Below are positions 1-12,357 of a stretch of 64,000 nt of DNA, piece after piece; position 1 is the stretch's first letter; the number at the start of each line of letters is the position of its first letter. The DNA is from Campylobacter corcagiensis. Its GTDB lineage: Bacteria; Campylobacterota; Campylobacteria; Campylobacterales; Campylobacteraceae. The position numbers were made by a program, and so were the translations under genes. The notes beneath the pieces are model-generated. The model was not told the DNA's origin and searched no databases. It was given only the letters and a program-made list of their open reading frames with translations. The DNA lies in NCBI RefSeq assembly GCF_013201645.1, contig NZ_CP053842.1:1-64000 (forward strand), read 5' to 3'.

Positions 1-1335
1 TTGTCAGAGATAACTGTAGAGGTTTTTAAAGAGCTTGAAAAGAGCATTTTGCCAAATGAATTTAATAAATATATAAAAAAACTAGCTCTTGATAAAACTC
101 TATCAAAACCAAGTTTTATAGTATTTAAAACTTCAAATTTATTGATGGCAAAATTTATTCAGACAAAATATGCTGAAACTTTAAGTGAAATTTATGCTAA
201 AAAAACAGGTATAAAACCTGAAATAATCATAACAACTAATGAAAAAAAACTAAACTTAAAAGATAAAAAAACTGCTAAGAAAGATCTTGAAAAGCCAAAT
301 TCTACTATACTTATAGAATCATATAACTTCTCAAATTTTATAGTTGGTGATTCTAATCGTTTTGCTTATGAGTGTTCTAAAAGTGTAGCAAAAAACCCAG
401 GCAAGGACTTTAACCCGCTTTTTATTTACGGTCCTAGTGGGCTTGGTAAAACCCACCTTTTACAATCCATCGGAAATTTCTGTATTGAAAATGGAAAAAT
501 AGTTATATGCGTAACAAGTGAGCAGTTTATGAATGATTTTCAGTTTCACATAAGAAATCAAACTATGGATAAATTTCGCCTAAAATATAGAAAAACAGAT
601 CTTTTATTAGTTGATGATATACAGTTTTTAGGAAATACAAAAGGTGAAAAAACTCAAGAGGAATTTTTTAATACCTTTAATGAATTAAGGCAAGCTGGCG
701 GTCAAATAGTTATGACAAGTGATAAACCACCTAAAATTTTAAAAGGTTTTGAAGAGCGATTACTAAGCCGATTTGAAAGTGGAATCATCACTGATATTAC
801 TCCACCAGAGTTAGAGACAAAAATAGCTATTATTAAGAAAAAAAGCGAAGATAATAAAATCGTTCTTAGTTCTAAAATAATAGAATACATCGCAACAAAT
901 ATGGGCGATAACATTCGTGAAATAGAAAGTGCTATAAACAAACTCAATGCATTTTCTAACCTTATGAGAAGTGAGATAACTTTAGAATTTACAAAAAGTG
1001 TTTTACAAGATCAAATTCGTGAGAAAAAAGAGAGCGTTACTATAAATGATGTAATTGAAACGATATCAAAAGAGCTAAATATAAAGCCTAGCGATATTAA
1101 ATCAAAATCTCGCCGCAAAAACATAGTAGAAGCAAGGCGTATAGGAATTTATCTATCAAAAAAGTTAACAATCAACTCTATGCCAGCAATTGCTAGCTTT
1201 TTTGGACTAAAAGATCATAGCGCAGTTAGTCACAACATTAGAAAAATTAAAGAACTAATGGATGAAGATGGATTTTTAAAAATTCGCGTTGAAGAGTTAG
1301 AAAATAAAATTTTAAAAGGAAAAAACAGTGAATAG
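1..1335 (+). CDS. dnaA: Chromosomal replication initiator DnaA
   Basis: DnaA, the AAA+ initiator that binds DnaA boxes and melts the origin. The 444-residue protein has a short domain I and a K-rich linker (about residues 80-100). Walker A GPSGLGKT lies at 144-151 and Walker B LLLVDDIQF near 201-209. The C-terminal DNA-binding domain carries the signature GLKDHSAVSHNIRKI. The start is TTG at base 1, so any ribosome binding site and promoter lie outside the window. DnaA boxes follow directly downstream. Length and motifs are complete; identification is secure. Confidence 0.98.
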   Translation: MSEITVEVFKELEKSILPNEFNKYIKKLALDKTLSKPSFIVFKTSNLLMAKFIQTKYAETLSEIYAKKTGIKPEIIITTNEKKLNLKDKKTAKKDLEKPNSTILIESYNFSNFIVGDSNRFAYECSKSVAKNPGKDFNPLFIYGPSGLGKTHLLQSIGNFCIENGKIVICVTSEQFMNDFQFHIRNQTMDKFRLKYRKTDLLLVDDIQFLGNTKGEKTQEEFFNTFNELRQAGGQIVMTSDKPPKILKGFEERLLSRFESGIITDITPPELETKIAIIKKKSEDNKIVLSSKIIEYIATNMGDNIREIESAINKLNAFSNLMRSEITLEFTKSVLQDQIREKKESVTINDVIETISKELNIKPSDIKSKSRRKNIVEARRIGIYLSKKLTINSMPAIASFFGLKDHSAVSHNIRKIKELMDEDGFLKIRVEELENKILKGKNSE

Positions 1336-1455
1336 TTGTGAACAATTAGCTTTTTTTATAGCAAACAAAAAAAGCCATGTAGCGAGCTTTGATATATTTA
1401 TTCACATAAAAAGCTCACCTACTACTAATACTACTAAATTAAAAAAGGATAATGT
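1336..1455. other. oriC: Candidate replication origin (oriC) between dnaA and dnaN
   Basis: This 120-bp gap holds a DnaA-box-like TTATTCACA at 1398-1406 (+) and a one-mismatch relative, TTGTTCACA read on the minus strand at 1337-1345. Twelve bases after the first box comes the tract CTACTACTAATACTACTAA (1419-1437), running into AT-rich sequence. Read on the opposite strand 3' to 5' this is a series of GAT-like triplets, the published DnaA-trio pattern beside a DnaA box. A hairpin GCTTTTTTT/AAAAAAAGC (1349-1357 with 1367-1375) precedes it. Epsilonproteobacterial origins can be bipartite; the dnaA upstream side is not visible. Confidence 0.7.
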
Positions 1456-4848
<3,393 letters not shown>

Positions 4849-4849
<1 letters not shown>

Positions 4850-6255
4850 TGGCTATTTTATTTAGCGAAGAAAAAGAGCGTTCAAAGCGTTTTATGCTAT
4901 CATTAAAGATAGCATTTCCTCTTGTTTTAGTTCTTACAACACTTATTTATACGATTGTTTCTAAAGATATGTATGAGTGGCAAGATACTATTTTATTTAT
5001 AATTTTGATAGTATGTTATGTTTATTATATAGTTTATCTTATATATTTTGGATTTAAAAATAGCAGTATTGATCAAGTATCTGGAGCTTTTATTAGAAAA
5101 GAGATAACAAAAATTATAAAAAATGAGCTAAAAAAAGAGAATAATAAAAATATATCTTTAATTACTATTACAAATATCCAAGATATAAATTTAAGATATG
5201 GATATAGAAATGGCGATAGACTTCTTCAAAATTTTGTTTTAAGCTTGTCTGAATATTTTGAAAAAAATGGATATAAAGAGATTCCTATTGGGCGTTATAG
5301 TGGTGGAAATTTTATATTTTTAGTTGATGCTAAAAGCACTCATTTAAGCCATATGCTTAGAACTTTTGAAAGAAAACTATCAAATGAAGGCATTAATAAT
5401 ATAGAAGTTAAGATTAAATTTGCTACTGTTGAGACAACTTTTGATAAAAATATAGAAAATATTATGAACTATCTATTTTCTAAAATTTTATATGATGAAG
5501 ATGAGATAGAAAAACCACAAACAATAAAACTTGATGTTTTAGATGAGATGGTATGTTATGCTATTGATAAAGCTAAATTTGAACTAAAAAGCCAAACTAT
5601 AAAGAGCTTAAAAGATGACAAAGATATGCTAAATTTAAGCATTAGTATAGACTCTTTTGAGGTTGGAAATATAACTAAACTAAAAGTTATGGAGATAGCT
5701 GCTAGAAATAACTACGAGATAAGATATGACCTTCAAATCATAAAATTTATAGCAAAGCACTTTGATTTTAACTCTTTTGATGGAAAAGTTTTTATAGAAA
5801 TTTTACCAGTTAGTCTTAGAAATCAAGAGTTTAAAAACGAAATTTACCGCCTTATAACTAATGGTATAATAGATCCAAAACGCATAGTTTTTGAAATTTT
5901 TGAAAAAGATATCTATGATGAAATACTTAGATTTACTGAGATTGTAAATCAATTTAAAAGCTATGGTTTTGAATTAGCGATTAATCAATTTTTAGGAAAT
6001 AATGCTAGTTTTGAGTATTTTAAACATATAGATTTTGACTATGTTATTTATGATTTAGAGCTAAATAAAAATTTTAGTTCCCAAAATAAAATAAGAACTT
6101 TATTTGACATTATAAATGAAAATTCAAATAGATTAAACACTAAAACTATCGTTCGCTTTGTAGATAAGGCGAAATTTTATAATGAGTTAACTAATACAAA
6201 TGTTGATTTTGTTCAAGGTTTTTATATAGATAAACCAAAAAAAGTTGAAATTTAA
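4849..6255 (+). CDS. Membrane protein with degenerate GGDEF and EAL domains
   Basis: This 468-residue protein has two N-terminal membrane segments (about residues 17-37 and 45-65), then a GGDEF-like domain and an EAL-like domain. Both look catalytically dead. The GGDEF signature is replaced by SGGNF. In the EAL part the leading E-x-L is not evident, a FEIFEKD segment keeps one acidic position, the usual DDFG is NQFLG, and the lysine of K-x-D is missing; the terminal QGFYIDKP is kept. It probably senses a ligand or binds a partner rather than making or degrading cyclic di-GMP. Its start overlaps the gyrB stop (TAATG). Confidence 0.8.
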
Positions 6256-6277
6256 AGCTAAATTTAAAAGGAAAAAA

Positions 6278-6913
6278 ATGTTAAGATATGGAGAAAAAGA
6301 GATACAAGAATTTGACCCACAAAAAGACCTTGAAATTTGGGAAAATAAAAACAAAAGAGATTATCTTATCAAGATGACTCTGCCTGAGTTTTGTTGTTTA
6401 TGTCCTAGAAGTGGATATCCTGATTTTGCTACAATTTATATAGAATATACACCTGAAAACTGGGTTGTGGAACTAAAAGCTATAAAGCTATATATAAACT
6501 CATTTATGAATCGTCACATAAGCCATGAAGATAGTATAAATGAAATTTACACTATTTTAGAAGAGAAATTAAAACCAAAATATATGAAAATAGTTGGTGA
6601 TTTTAATCCTCGTGGAAATGTTCATACTGTTATAGAGATTGATTCTAATAAATTGATAAAAAATAATGATAAAGTAGAAATTTCTGAAAAAAGTGATATT
6701 ATTGAAGCTATTAAAGAGGAATTTAGAGTCCAAAAAGAGAGTAAAAAAACAAAAATAAAAGAAAATTTTCACAATAAAAGAGAATCTTTTAAAGATAAAA
6801 AAGAATTTAGCGATAAAAAAAGAGATGGTTTTAATAAAAAACGAGACTCTTTTACTAAATTAAATACAAAAGGTCTAAAGCCAAAATTGGTAAAAAAAGA
6901 TGATAAAAGCTAG
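6278..6913 (+). CDS. queF: 7-cyano-7-deazaguanine reductase QueF with basic C-terminal tail
   Basis: QueF reduces preQ0 to preQ1 with NADPH in queuosine biosynthesis. The short unimodular core has the catalytic Cys42 in CPRSGYPDF with Asp49, and VELKAIKLYINSFMNRHISHE for substrate binding. The start is the ATG at 6278, behind AAAAGGAAAAA; a longer in-frame TTG at 6245 overlaps the previous gene and lacks support. Residues about 127-211 form an unusual Lys/Arg/Glu-rich tail with three related units (KRESF 167-171, KRDGF 181-185, KRDSF 188-192). The core alone is roughly normal QueF length. The end overlaps the next gene by 14 nt. Confidence 0.92.
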   Translation: MLRYGEKEIQEFDPQKDLEIWENKNKRDYLIKMTLPEFCCLCPRSGYPDFATIYIEYTPENWVVELKAIKLYINSFMNRHISHEDSINEIYTILEEKLKPKYMKIVGDFNPRGNVHTVIEIDSNKLIKNNDKVEISEKSDIIEAIKEEFRVQKESKKTKIKENFHNKRESFKDKKEFSDKKRDGFNKKRDSFTKLNTKGLKPKLVKKDDKS

Positions 6914-8153
6914 TTTAGTAGATCAAATTTTTAAAGCCGCTTCAATTGCAAGGTGGAATGATTACCCAAAAATGGTTGATTTAGTTGAGCTTGATAAACA
7001 AGCTCATAAATTTGTTATTGCATATTTTATCGCAAAATATGAGAGCGATGTAGATATGAAAAAAATCATCGAAGGTGGGATATTTGACTTTTTAGCACGC
7101 GTTGTTGTTACAGATATCCGTCCTGATGTTTACCACCAAATTCAAAAAACTCGTTCATTTGAAGTATCACAGTGGATGATAAGTCAGTTAGAAAATCAGA
7201 TAAAAGATGTTGAAAATGGTGCATTTTTTGAGCGGTTTAAGGATTATTTGCTAAATCCAAATTTTAGTAAAGAAAAACTTATCTTAAAAGCTGCTTCATA
7301 TCTTGCTACAAAGTGGGAATTTAATATCGTTTATCAAACAAGCCAGTTTTTAAGTGATATTGAAGAGCTTAAAAACGCAGTAGAAGAAGAGATTGAAGAT
7401 TATTACGAGTTAATTGGTGTTCGTAAAATTATAATGAATAAAAAGCTCTCAAGAGTTGTTGATTTAGCAGGAAGACTTCGCTTTCAAAAACGCTGGGCTC
7501 AAACTCCACGAATTCCTGAAACTTCCGTTTTAGGACATATGTTAGTTGTTGCTCTTCTTGGTTATTTTTACTCTTTAAAGGTAAAAGCTTGTGATAAAAG
7601 GCTTGAGTTTAACTTCTTTTGTGCTTTATTTCACGATCTTCCAGAAAGCCTTACAAGAGATATAATAAGTCCAGTAAAATACGGCGTTACAGGGCTTAGT
7701 GAGATATTAAATGACTATGAGATGAGACTTATTGATGATAAAATTTTACCATTTGTACCAGCTCATATTAGAGATGAGTTTAGTTATATTTTAGGTATTA
7801 AAGAGAGTGATGGTTGTAAATTTGTCAAAGATGAGTTTGAAAATCGAACCTTTAAAGATCGTCCTAAATTTCATGAAGGAAGCCTTAGTAGCGTAAATAG
7901 TGATGAATTTAGAGCAATAGATGGCAAAGCACTTAAATATTGTGATAAACTTGCTGCGTTTTTTGAGGCTGGAATTTCTATAAGTTATGGAGTTAAAAGT
8001 AAAGAGTTAGAAAATGGTTTTGTTGGAATGCTTAAATTTTTTATGGAAAAACCAAAGATAGAAGGCGTTGATTTTAGTAAAATTTGTTTGGATTTTATGG
8101 ATCATTTTAGTTTGAAAGACCCCTTCCCAGATGGCTGCGGCACACACAAGTAA
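6900..8153 (+). CDS. HD-domain phosphohydrolase family protein
   Basis: A 417-residue protein with an HD-type metal-dependent phosphohydrolase core, seen as an upstream His in GHMLVVALLGYFYSLK and the pair in FFCALFHDLPESLTRD. This resembles the YfbR/HD_3 family, which often acts on nucleotides, but the substrate is not evident. The N-terminal 180 residues contain no family I recognise. It is translationally coupled to queF by a 14-nt overlap. Its last ~11 codons run into the SRP RNA gene on the opposite strand, so the C-terminal DPFPDGCGTHK is antisense to that RNA. Confidence 0.8.
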   Translation: MIKASLVDQIFKAASIARWNDYPKMVDLVELDKQAHKFVIAYFIAKYESDVDMKKIIEGGIFDFLARVVVTDIRPDVYHQIQKTRSFEVSQWMISQLENQIKDVENGAFFERFKDYLLNPNFSKEKLILKAASYLATKWEFNIVYQTSQFLSDIEELKNAVEEEIEDYYELIGVRKIIMNKKLSRVVDLAGRLRFQKRWAQTPRIPETSVLGHMLVVALLGYFYSLKVKACDKRLEFNFFCALFHDLPESLTRDIISPVKYGVTGLSEILNDYEMRLIDDKILPFVPAHIRDEFSYILGIKESDGCKFVKDEFENRTFKDRPKFHEGSLSSVNSDEFRAIDGKALKYCDKLAAFFEAGISISYGVKSKELENGFVGMLKFFMEKPKIEGVDFSKICLDFMDHFSLKDPFPDGCGTHK

Positions 8154-8225
8154 AAAGTGCTCTGCTGTATTCCTACCCTGAAGCGATGCTTAAAACAAGC
8201 GTTGCACAGGTCTAAGAAGAGGCGA
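8120..8225 (-). ncRNA. ffs: Small signal recognition particle RNA (4.5S type)
   Basis: The minus strand carries the bacterial SRP helix 8 signature: TTCAGG, GUA stem, GGAA tetraloop, UAC stem, AGCAG. The two ends (8211-8222 and 8120-8131) pair over 12 consecutive positions including G-U pairs, closing the long hairpin expected of a ~100-nt SRP RNA. A minus-strand -10 box TATATT (8232-8237) sits just upstream. The RNA binds Ffh and targets membrane proteins. Its 3' end overlaps the 3' end of the HD-protein gene by about 34 bp. Exact ends are approximate. Confidence 0.9.
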
Positions 8226-8231
8226 AATAGA

Positions 8232-8237
8232 AATATA
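8232..8237 (-). promoter_or_regulatory. -10 box for the SRP RNA gene
   Basis: TATATT on the minus strand, about 7 nt before the inferred 5' end of the SRP RNA near 8225. Campylobacter sigma-70 promoters rely mostly on the -10 box. Confidence 0.55.
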
Positions 8238-8266
8238 CCTAAAATTTACTTAAAAAAGGCTGATAG

Positions 8267-8689
8267 TTGGGCATAAGAGTTAAATTTTTATCATTTTTTA
8301 GAGAACTTTTTTTGTATCACTCAAGTTCACTTGAATTTAGAGCTAAAATTTATGCTGCCATTTTACTTCCAAAAGGTCAAATTAGCGATAAGGATTATAA
8401 AATTTTAAAGGAATTAGCTGATGAAATTTATCCTAAACAACCCCTTAGAGCTGACTTGTTAGTAAGCATTACAAAAGAGTATGTTTTTAGGGTTAATACC
8501 TATAAAGAGTACACGCTTGATAGGCTTTTAAAAGATATTGATTATGACCTTAAACACAATAAAAAATTTATCCAAAAGATAAATTTTCAAAGGTTAAGAT
8601 GTTTGATAAATGCCGATAGTAAAGGTTATGCTTTAGTTCAACAAAGAGTTTATGAATTTTTACTAAAAGAGGTTGAAATTTACTCATAA
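8267..8689 (+). CDS. Hypothetical protein, 140 aa
   Basis: The family is not recognised. The protein is soluble-looking, helix-rich and basic, with no signal peptide, membrane helix or clear metal motif. The TTG start has AAAAAAGG seven bases upstream, which makes it convincing. It lies just after the SRP RNA gene and 2 nt before a rhodanese gene, so the two are probably cotranscribed. Possible roles cannot be inferred beyond the pairing with the sulfurtransferase-like protein. Confidence 0.75.
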   Translation: MGIRVKFLSFFRELFLYHSSSLEFRAKIYAAILLPKGQISDKDYKILKELADEIYPKQPLRADLLVSITKEYVFRVNTYKEYTLDRLLKDIDYDLKHNKKFIQKINFQRLRCLINADSKGYALVQQRVYEFLLKEVEIYS

Positions 8690-8691
8690 TT

Positions 8692-9042
8692 ATGCTGTTT
8701 ACTTTTGACTCAATAGATGCAACTTATGAAAATATCGTAGGCGATAAACAAATTATTGATGTAAGAACACATAAAGAATTTGATATTACAGGAACTTTAA
8801 AAGGTGCATATAAAATTCCACTTACAACAGAAGATCATAGTCAAATAAGAACTGAATTTTTAGATGATGTTTTAAGCAGTGGCATTGATAAAAATAAGCC
8901 TGTTTATGTTATTTGTAGAAGTGGGGTTAGAAGCAGATACGCAGCCCAAATTCTATCTAAAAATGGCTTTAAAAAGGTCATAAATTTAAATGGCGGTATA
9001 TTAAAACTCTATATGGATGGATATAAGAATTTTGTTAAGTAG
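8692..9042 (+). CDS. Single-domain rhodanese-like sulfurtransferase
   Basis: A 116-residue rhodanese domain with the substrate-anchoring DVRTHKEFDITGTLKGAYKIP and the active-site loop VICRSGVRS, whose Cys would carry a persulfide. The single-domain size fits small cytoplasmic rhodaneses that donate sulfur in cofactor or tRNA pathways; there is no signal peptide. It starts 2 nt after the upstream hypothetical gene. The specific acceptor is unknown. Confidence 0.88.
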   Translation: MLFTFDSIDATYENIVGDKQIIDVRTHKEFDITGTLKGAYKIPLTTEDHSQIRTEFLDDVLSSGIDKNKPVYVICRSGVRSRYAAQILSKNGFKKVINLNGGILKLYMDGYKNFVK

Positions 9043-9085
9043 AAATTTATGACCATTTATTACCTATTTATAAGTGAAATTTCAG

Positions 9086-9091
9086 TATAAT
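9086..9091 (+). promoter_or_regulatory. -10 box upstream of typA
   Basis: TATAAT, 26 nt before the typA start codon, with ACGGAGAT as ribosome binding site between them. Confidence 0.6.
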
Positions 9092-9117
9092 CAGCAAAAT
9101 TTTTTACGGAGATAAAT

Positions 9118-10923
9118 TTGGAAGATATTAGAAATATAGCAGTCATCGCACACGTTGACCACGGCAAAACCACTATGGTAAATGAACTCTTAAAACAATC
9201 AGGGACTTTTGATGAACATAAAGGTATAGCCGATAGAGTTATGGATAGTGGCGATATAGAAAAAGAGCGTGGGATAACAATTCTTAGTAAAAATACAGCG
9301 ATTCGCTATAAAAATACAAAGATTAACATAATTGATACTCCAGGACACGCTGATTTTGGTGGTGAAGTAGAGCGTGTTTTAAAGATGGTAGATGGTGTTT
9401 TGCTTCTTGTGGATTCTCAAGAAGGCGTTATGCCTCAGACTAAATTTGTATTAAAAAAGGCACTCTCATTTGGTCTAAAACCAATAGTTGTTATAAATAA
9501 AATAGACAAACCAGCAGCCGATCCAGAACGCGTAATAGATGAAATTTTTGATCTTTTTGTAGCACTTGATGCAAATGATGAGCAACTTGATTTTCCAGTT
9601 ATTTATGCTGCTGCAAGAGATGGTATCGCAAGAGAGTCTATGGATAGTGATAATATGAATATGAATCCACTTTTTGAGATGATTATAAATCACGTTCCAG
9701 CCCCAAAAGGAAGCGATGATGAGCCTTTACAACTTCAAGTTTTTACGCTTGATTATGACAACTATGTTGGTAAAATCGGTATCGCTCGTATATTTAATGG
9801 TAAAATTTTTAAAAATGAAAATGTTATGCTTATCAAAGCTGATGGAACAAAATCAACAGGTAGAATTTCAAAACTTCTTGGATTTTTAGGACTTGATAGA
9901 ATGGAGATAAATGAAGCAGGACATGGTGATATCGTAGCAATTGCTGGTTTTGATGCACTTGGAGTTGGTGATAGTGTAGTTGATCCAGCAAATCCTATGC
10001 CACTTGAACCACTTCATATAGAAGAACCAACTCTAAGCGTTATATTTAGCGTAAATGATGGACCACTGGCTGGAACTGAAGGAAAAAGTGTAACTTCAAA
10101 TAAAATCGAAGAAAGACTTGCTGATGAGATGAAAACAAATATCGCTATGAAGTATGAAAATATCGGCGAGGGTAAATTTAGAGTAAGTGGTCGTGGCGAA
10201 CTTCAAATAACAATCTTAGCTGAAAATATGCGTAGAGAAGGCTTTGAATTTTTACTTGGGCGTCCAGAAGTTATCATAAAAGAGATTAATGGTGTAAAAT
10301 GCGAGCCATTTGAGCATTTGGTGATTGATTGTCCAGATGATTGTACAGGAACAGTTATAGAAAAACTTGGTAAAAAAAGAGCCGAGATGAAGGTAATGAC
10401 ACCAACAGGCGATGGTCAAACAAGACTGGAATTTGAAATTCCAGCTCGTGGGTTAATAGGCTTTAGAAGTCAGTTTTTAACAGATACAAAAGGTGAGGGC
10501 GTTATGAACCATAGCTTTTTAGAATTTCGCCCACTTAGCGGAAGTGTAGATAGAAGGGCAAATGGAGCGCTTATAAGTATGGAAAACGGCGTTGCACTTG
10601 CGTATAGTTTGTGGAATTTGCAAGATAGAGGTGTGCTTTTTATTGATCCTCAAACAAAAGTTTATGTTGGAATGATAATTGGTGAACACAGTCGTCCAAA
10701 TGACCTTGATGTAAATCCTATCAAAGGTAAAAATTTAACAAATGTTAGAGCAAGTGGAAGCGACGATGCTATAAAACTTGTTCCACCTAGAATTTTAACG
10801 CTAGAAAGAGCTTTGGAGTGGATAGAAGAGGATGAATTAGTTGAAGTAACACCAAAAAGTATCCGTGTAAGAAAACGCTACCTTGATCCAACAATGCGTA
10901 AAAGAATGTCTAAAAAAGACTAA
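9118..10923 (+). CDS. typA: Ribosome-associated GTPase TypA/BipA
   Basis: A translational GTPase related to EF-G and LepA that assists ribosome assembly and stress growth. It has P-loop [11 protein letters not shown] near residue 10, G2/G3 regions with RGITI and [12 protein letters not shown], and NKID. The C-terminal domain has the TypA-type [21 protein letters not shown]. At 601 residues it is full length. The start is TTG behind CGGAGATAAA. A hairpin follows the stop codon. Confidence 0.97.
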   Translation: MEDIRNIAVIAHVDHGKTTMVNELLKQSGTFDEHKGIADRVMDSGDIEKERGITILSKNTAIRYKNTKINIIDTPGHADFGGEVERVLKMVDGVLLLVDSQEGVMPQTKFVLKKALSFGLKPIVVINKIDKPAADPERVIDEIFDLFVALDANDEQLDFPVIYAAARDGIARESMDSDNMNMNPLFEMIINHVPAPKGSDDEPLQLQVFTLDYDNYVGKIGIARIFNGKIFKNENVMLIKADGTKSTGRISKLLGFLGLDRMEINEAGHGDIVAIAGFDALGVGDSVVDPANPMPLEPLHIEEPTLSVIFSVNDGPLAGTEGKSVTSNKIEERLADEMKTNIAMKYENIGEGKFRVSGRGELQITILAENMRREGFEFLLGRPEVIIKEINGVKCEPFEHLVIDCPDDCTGTVIEKLGKKRAEMKVMTPTGDGQTRLEFEIPARGLIGFRSQFLTDTKGEGVMNHSFLEFRPLSGSVDRRANGALISMENGVALAYSLWNLQDRGVLFIDPQTKVYVGMIIGEHSRPNDLDVNPIKGKNLTNVRASGSDDAIKLVPPRILTLERALEWIEEDELVEVTPKSIRVRKRYLDPTMRKRMSKKD

Positions 10924-10927
10924 ATTT

Positions 10928-10948
10928 AAGTTGAGATTTTCTCAACTT
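10928..10948 (+). terminator. Hairpin after typA
   Basis: Perfect 9-bp stem AAGTTGAGA/TCTCAACTT with a 3-nt TTT loop, five bases after the typA stop. No clear U tract follows, so termination strength is uncertain. Confidence 0.5.
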
Positions 10949-10967
10949 AGGTAATATACTTCATAAA

Positions 10968-11051
10968 AGCGTTTTAAAGCCTATTTAAAAGCAAAACAGA
11001 ATCAAAGTAAACCCATAAAAATATAAAACAAATATAATGGCTTTAAACGCT
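10968..11051. repeat. Long-range inverted repeat in the typA downstream gap
   Basis: Arms AGCGTTTTAAAGCC (10968-10981) and GGCTTTAAACGCT (11039-11051) are complementary except for one bulged base, with 57 nt between them. The function is unknown; a structured RNA is possible. No ORF lies here. Confidence 0.4.
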
Positions 11052-11093
11052 AAAATTTTGGCTTAGAGCTTATTTAAAATTTAGATATAAGGT

Positions 11094-11099
11094 TATAAT
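11094..11099 (+). promoter_or_regulatory. -10 box for the Nim-like gene
   Basis: TATAAT about 50 nt upstream of the start at 11152, in a gap with no other candidate gene. Confidence 0.5.
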
Positions 11100-11151
11100 C
11101 TATTTGAAAATATAATTTTTACAAAATTTATTATGAAATTTAAGGAAAAAT

Positions 11152-11664
11152 ATGCGTAGAAGTGATAGAAGACTAAGCGATGAAAGTGCGTATGAGATCA
11201 TAGATGAGTGCGAGTATGCGACATTTTCCACTATTGATGATGATGAAATTTTTAGTGTGCCTTTGTCTATTGTAAGAAGTGGGGATTTTATCTACATTCA
11301 TGGAGCAACTAGTGGAAGTAAAAAAAGACTTTTTCATAGTGGTAAAGAAGTAAGTATAGTTTGTGTATCTCACGCAAAAGTGCCAAATTTAAGCAAAGAT
11401 GAGTTTTGCAAATTTGCACAAAATCCTAAAAAATTAGGAAGTAATGTTTTTACAACAGAGTATAAAAGTGCTATTTTAAAAACCCTAGCTTATGAGGTTT
11501 TAGAAAGTGATGAAAAGATAATGGCTTTAAGACTTCTTTGTGAAAAATACACACCAAAATATATGGAGGCCTTTGATGAAGCTGTGAAATTTAGCCTAAA
11601 TAAAACAAATATCTATAAATTTAAAATAATTTCTATGAGTGCTAAGGCTAAAATTTTAAAGTAA
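11152..11664 (+). CDS. Pyridoxamine 5'-phosphate oxidase-like flavin-binding protein (Nim-like)
   Basis: A 170-residue split-barrel protein. The opening MRRSDRRLSDESAYEIID, then ECEYATFSTIDDDEIFSVPLS and FIYIHGATSGSKKRLFHSG, matches the flavin-nucleotide-binding family that includes NimA nitroimidazole-resistance proteins. Such proteins bind FMN or heme; the natural substrate is not known here. It has its own promoter, and the ATG is preceded by AAGGAAAA. It could instead be a general FMN oxidoreductase; drug resistance should not be assumed. Confidence 0.78.
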   Translation: MRRSDRRLSDESAYEIIDECEYATFSTIDDDEIFSVPLSIVRSGDFIYIHGATSGSKKRLFHSGKEVSIVCVSHAKVPNLSKDEFCKFAQNPKKLGSNVFTTEYKSAILKTLAYEVLESDEKIMALRLLCEKYTPKYMEAFDEAVKFSLNKTNIYKFKIISMSAKAKILK

Positions 11665-11691
11665 ATTTAAAATTTAACTAAAAGAGTGAAA

Positions 11692-12357
11692 ATGATAAAT
11701 AAAAATCAGACAAATTTAATTAATAAGAGAATTTTTTTAGTTAAAATTCAAGCTGTTATATTTTTAGTCGGTATGGCTTTGGCTATGTATTTTAGTTGGC
11801 TAAAATTTGATTATTTTAGTTACGAAGCAGTACAAATTCTTGCAATTCCAATAGGGGCTTTAGCTGAACCTATTTTTTATAAAATATATGTTTTACTTTT
11901 ATCTTTGATTGTATTTTGTAAAATATTTTATTTTACAAATTTTTACAATAAAAAACGGCTTTTTTTATCATACATTTTTAATATTTTTCCATTATTTATA
12001 GTTTTTTTAGACGTGAATGAAAACAATTTACAATTTGCAAATATTTTATATTTTATCTCTATTTTAATTTATATTATCTCTATATGTCAAATTAAAAAAT
12101 TTTATAAATTACTAAATGAAAAAGTGCTATATAAGGAGTTTTATTTTGTAATTTTTCCAGCAATTAGTATGTTTATATATTATAAATATAATTTGATACA
12201 TAGTACTAATTACTCTGATAATATGACAGAAGATAATCCTTTTCATATATTTTATGTATTTTTTGCATTAGGTTTTGTTGTATATTTACCACTATCAGTC
12301 TGGTTATCAATACCGCTAAATCTAATAAATGAATATAGATATTTTAAAAAAAGTTAA
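11692..12357 (+). CDS. Hypothetical integral membrane protein
   Basis: The family is not recognised. About 221 residues with six likely membrane helices separated by short charged loops, and a basic C-terminus (YRYFKKS). I chose the ATG at 11692 because AAAAGAG sits five bases upstream; a GTG at 11686 would overlap that site. It follows the Nim-like gene by 27 nt and may share its transcript. Base composition is even more AT-rich than its neighbours, which could mark relaxed constraint or later acquisition. Confidence 0.65.
   Translation: MINKNQTNLINKRIFLVKIQAVIFLVGMALAMYFSWLKFDYFSYEAVQILAIPIGALAEPIFYKIYVLLLSLIVFCKIFYFTNFYNKKRLFLSYIFNIFPLFIVFLDVNENNLQFANILYFISILIYIISICQIKKFYKLLNEKVLYKEFYFVIFPAISMFIYYKYNLIHSTNYSDNMTEDNPFHIFYVFFALGFVVYLPLSVWLSIPLNLINEYRYFKKS

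Noticed and set aside
6245-6277. Upstream TTG start for queF
   Set aside because: It overlaps the preceding gene, and the AAAAGG site fits the ATG at 6278.
11152-11664. Nitroimidazole resistance gene
   Set aside because: The protein resembles NimA-type flavoproteins, but most family members have no shown drug role, so only the family is reported.
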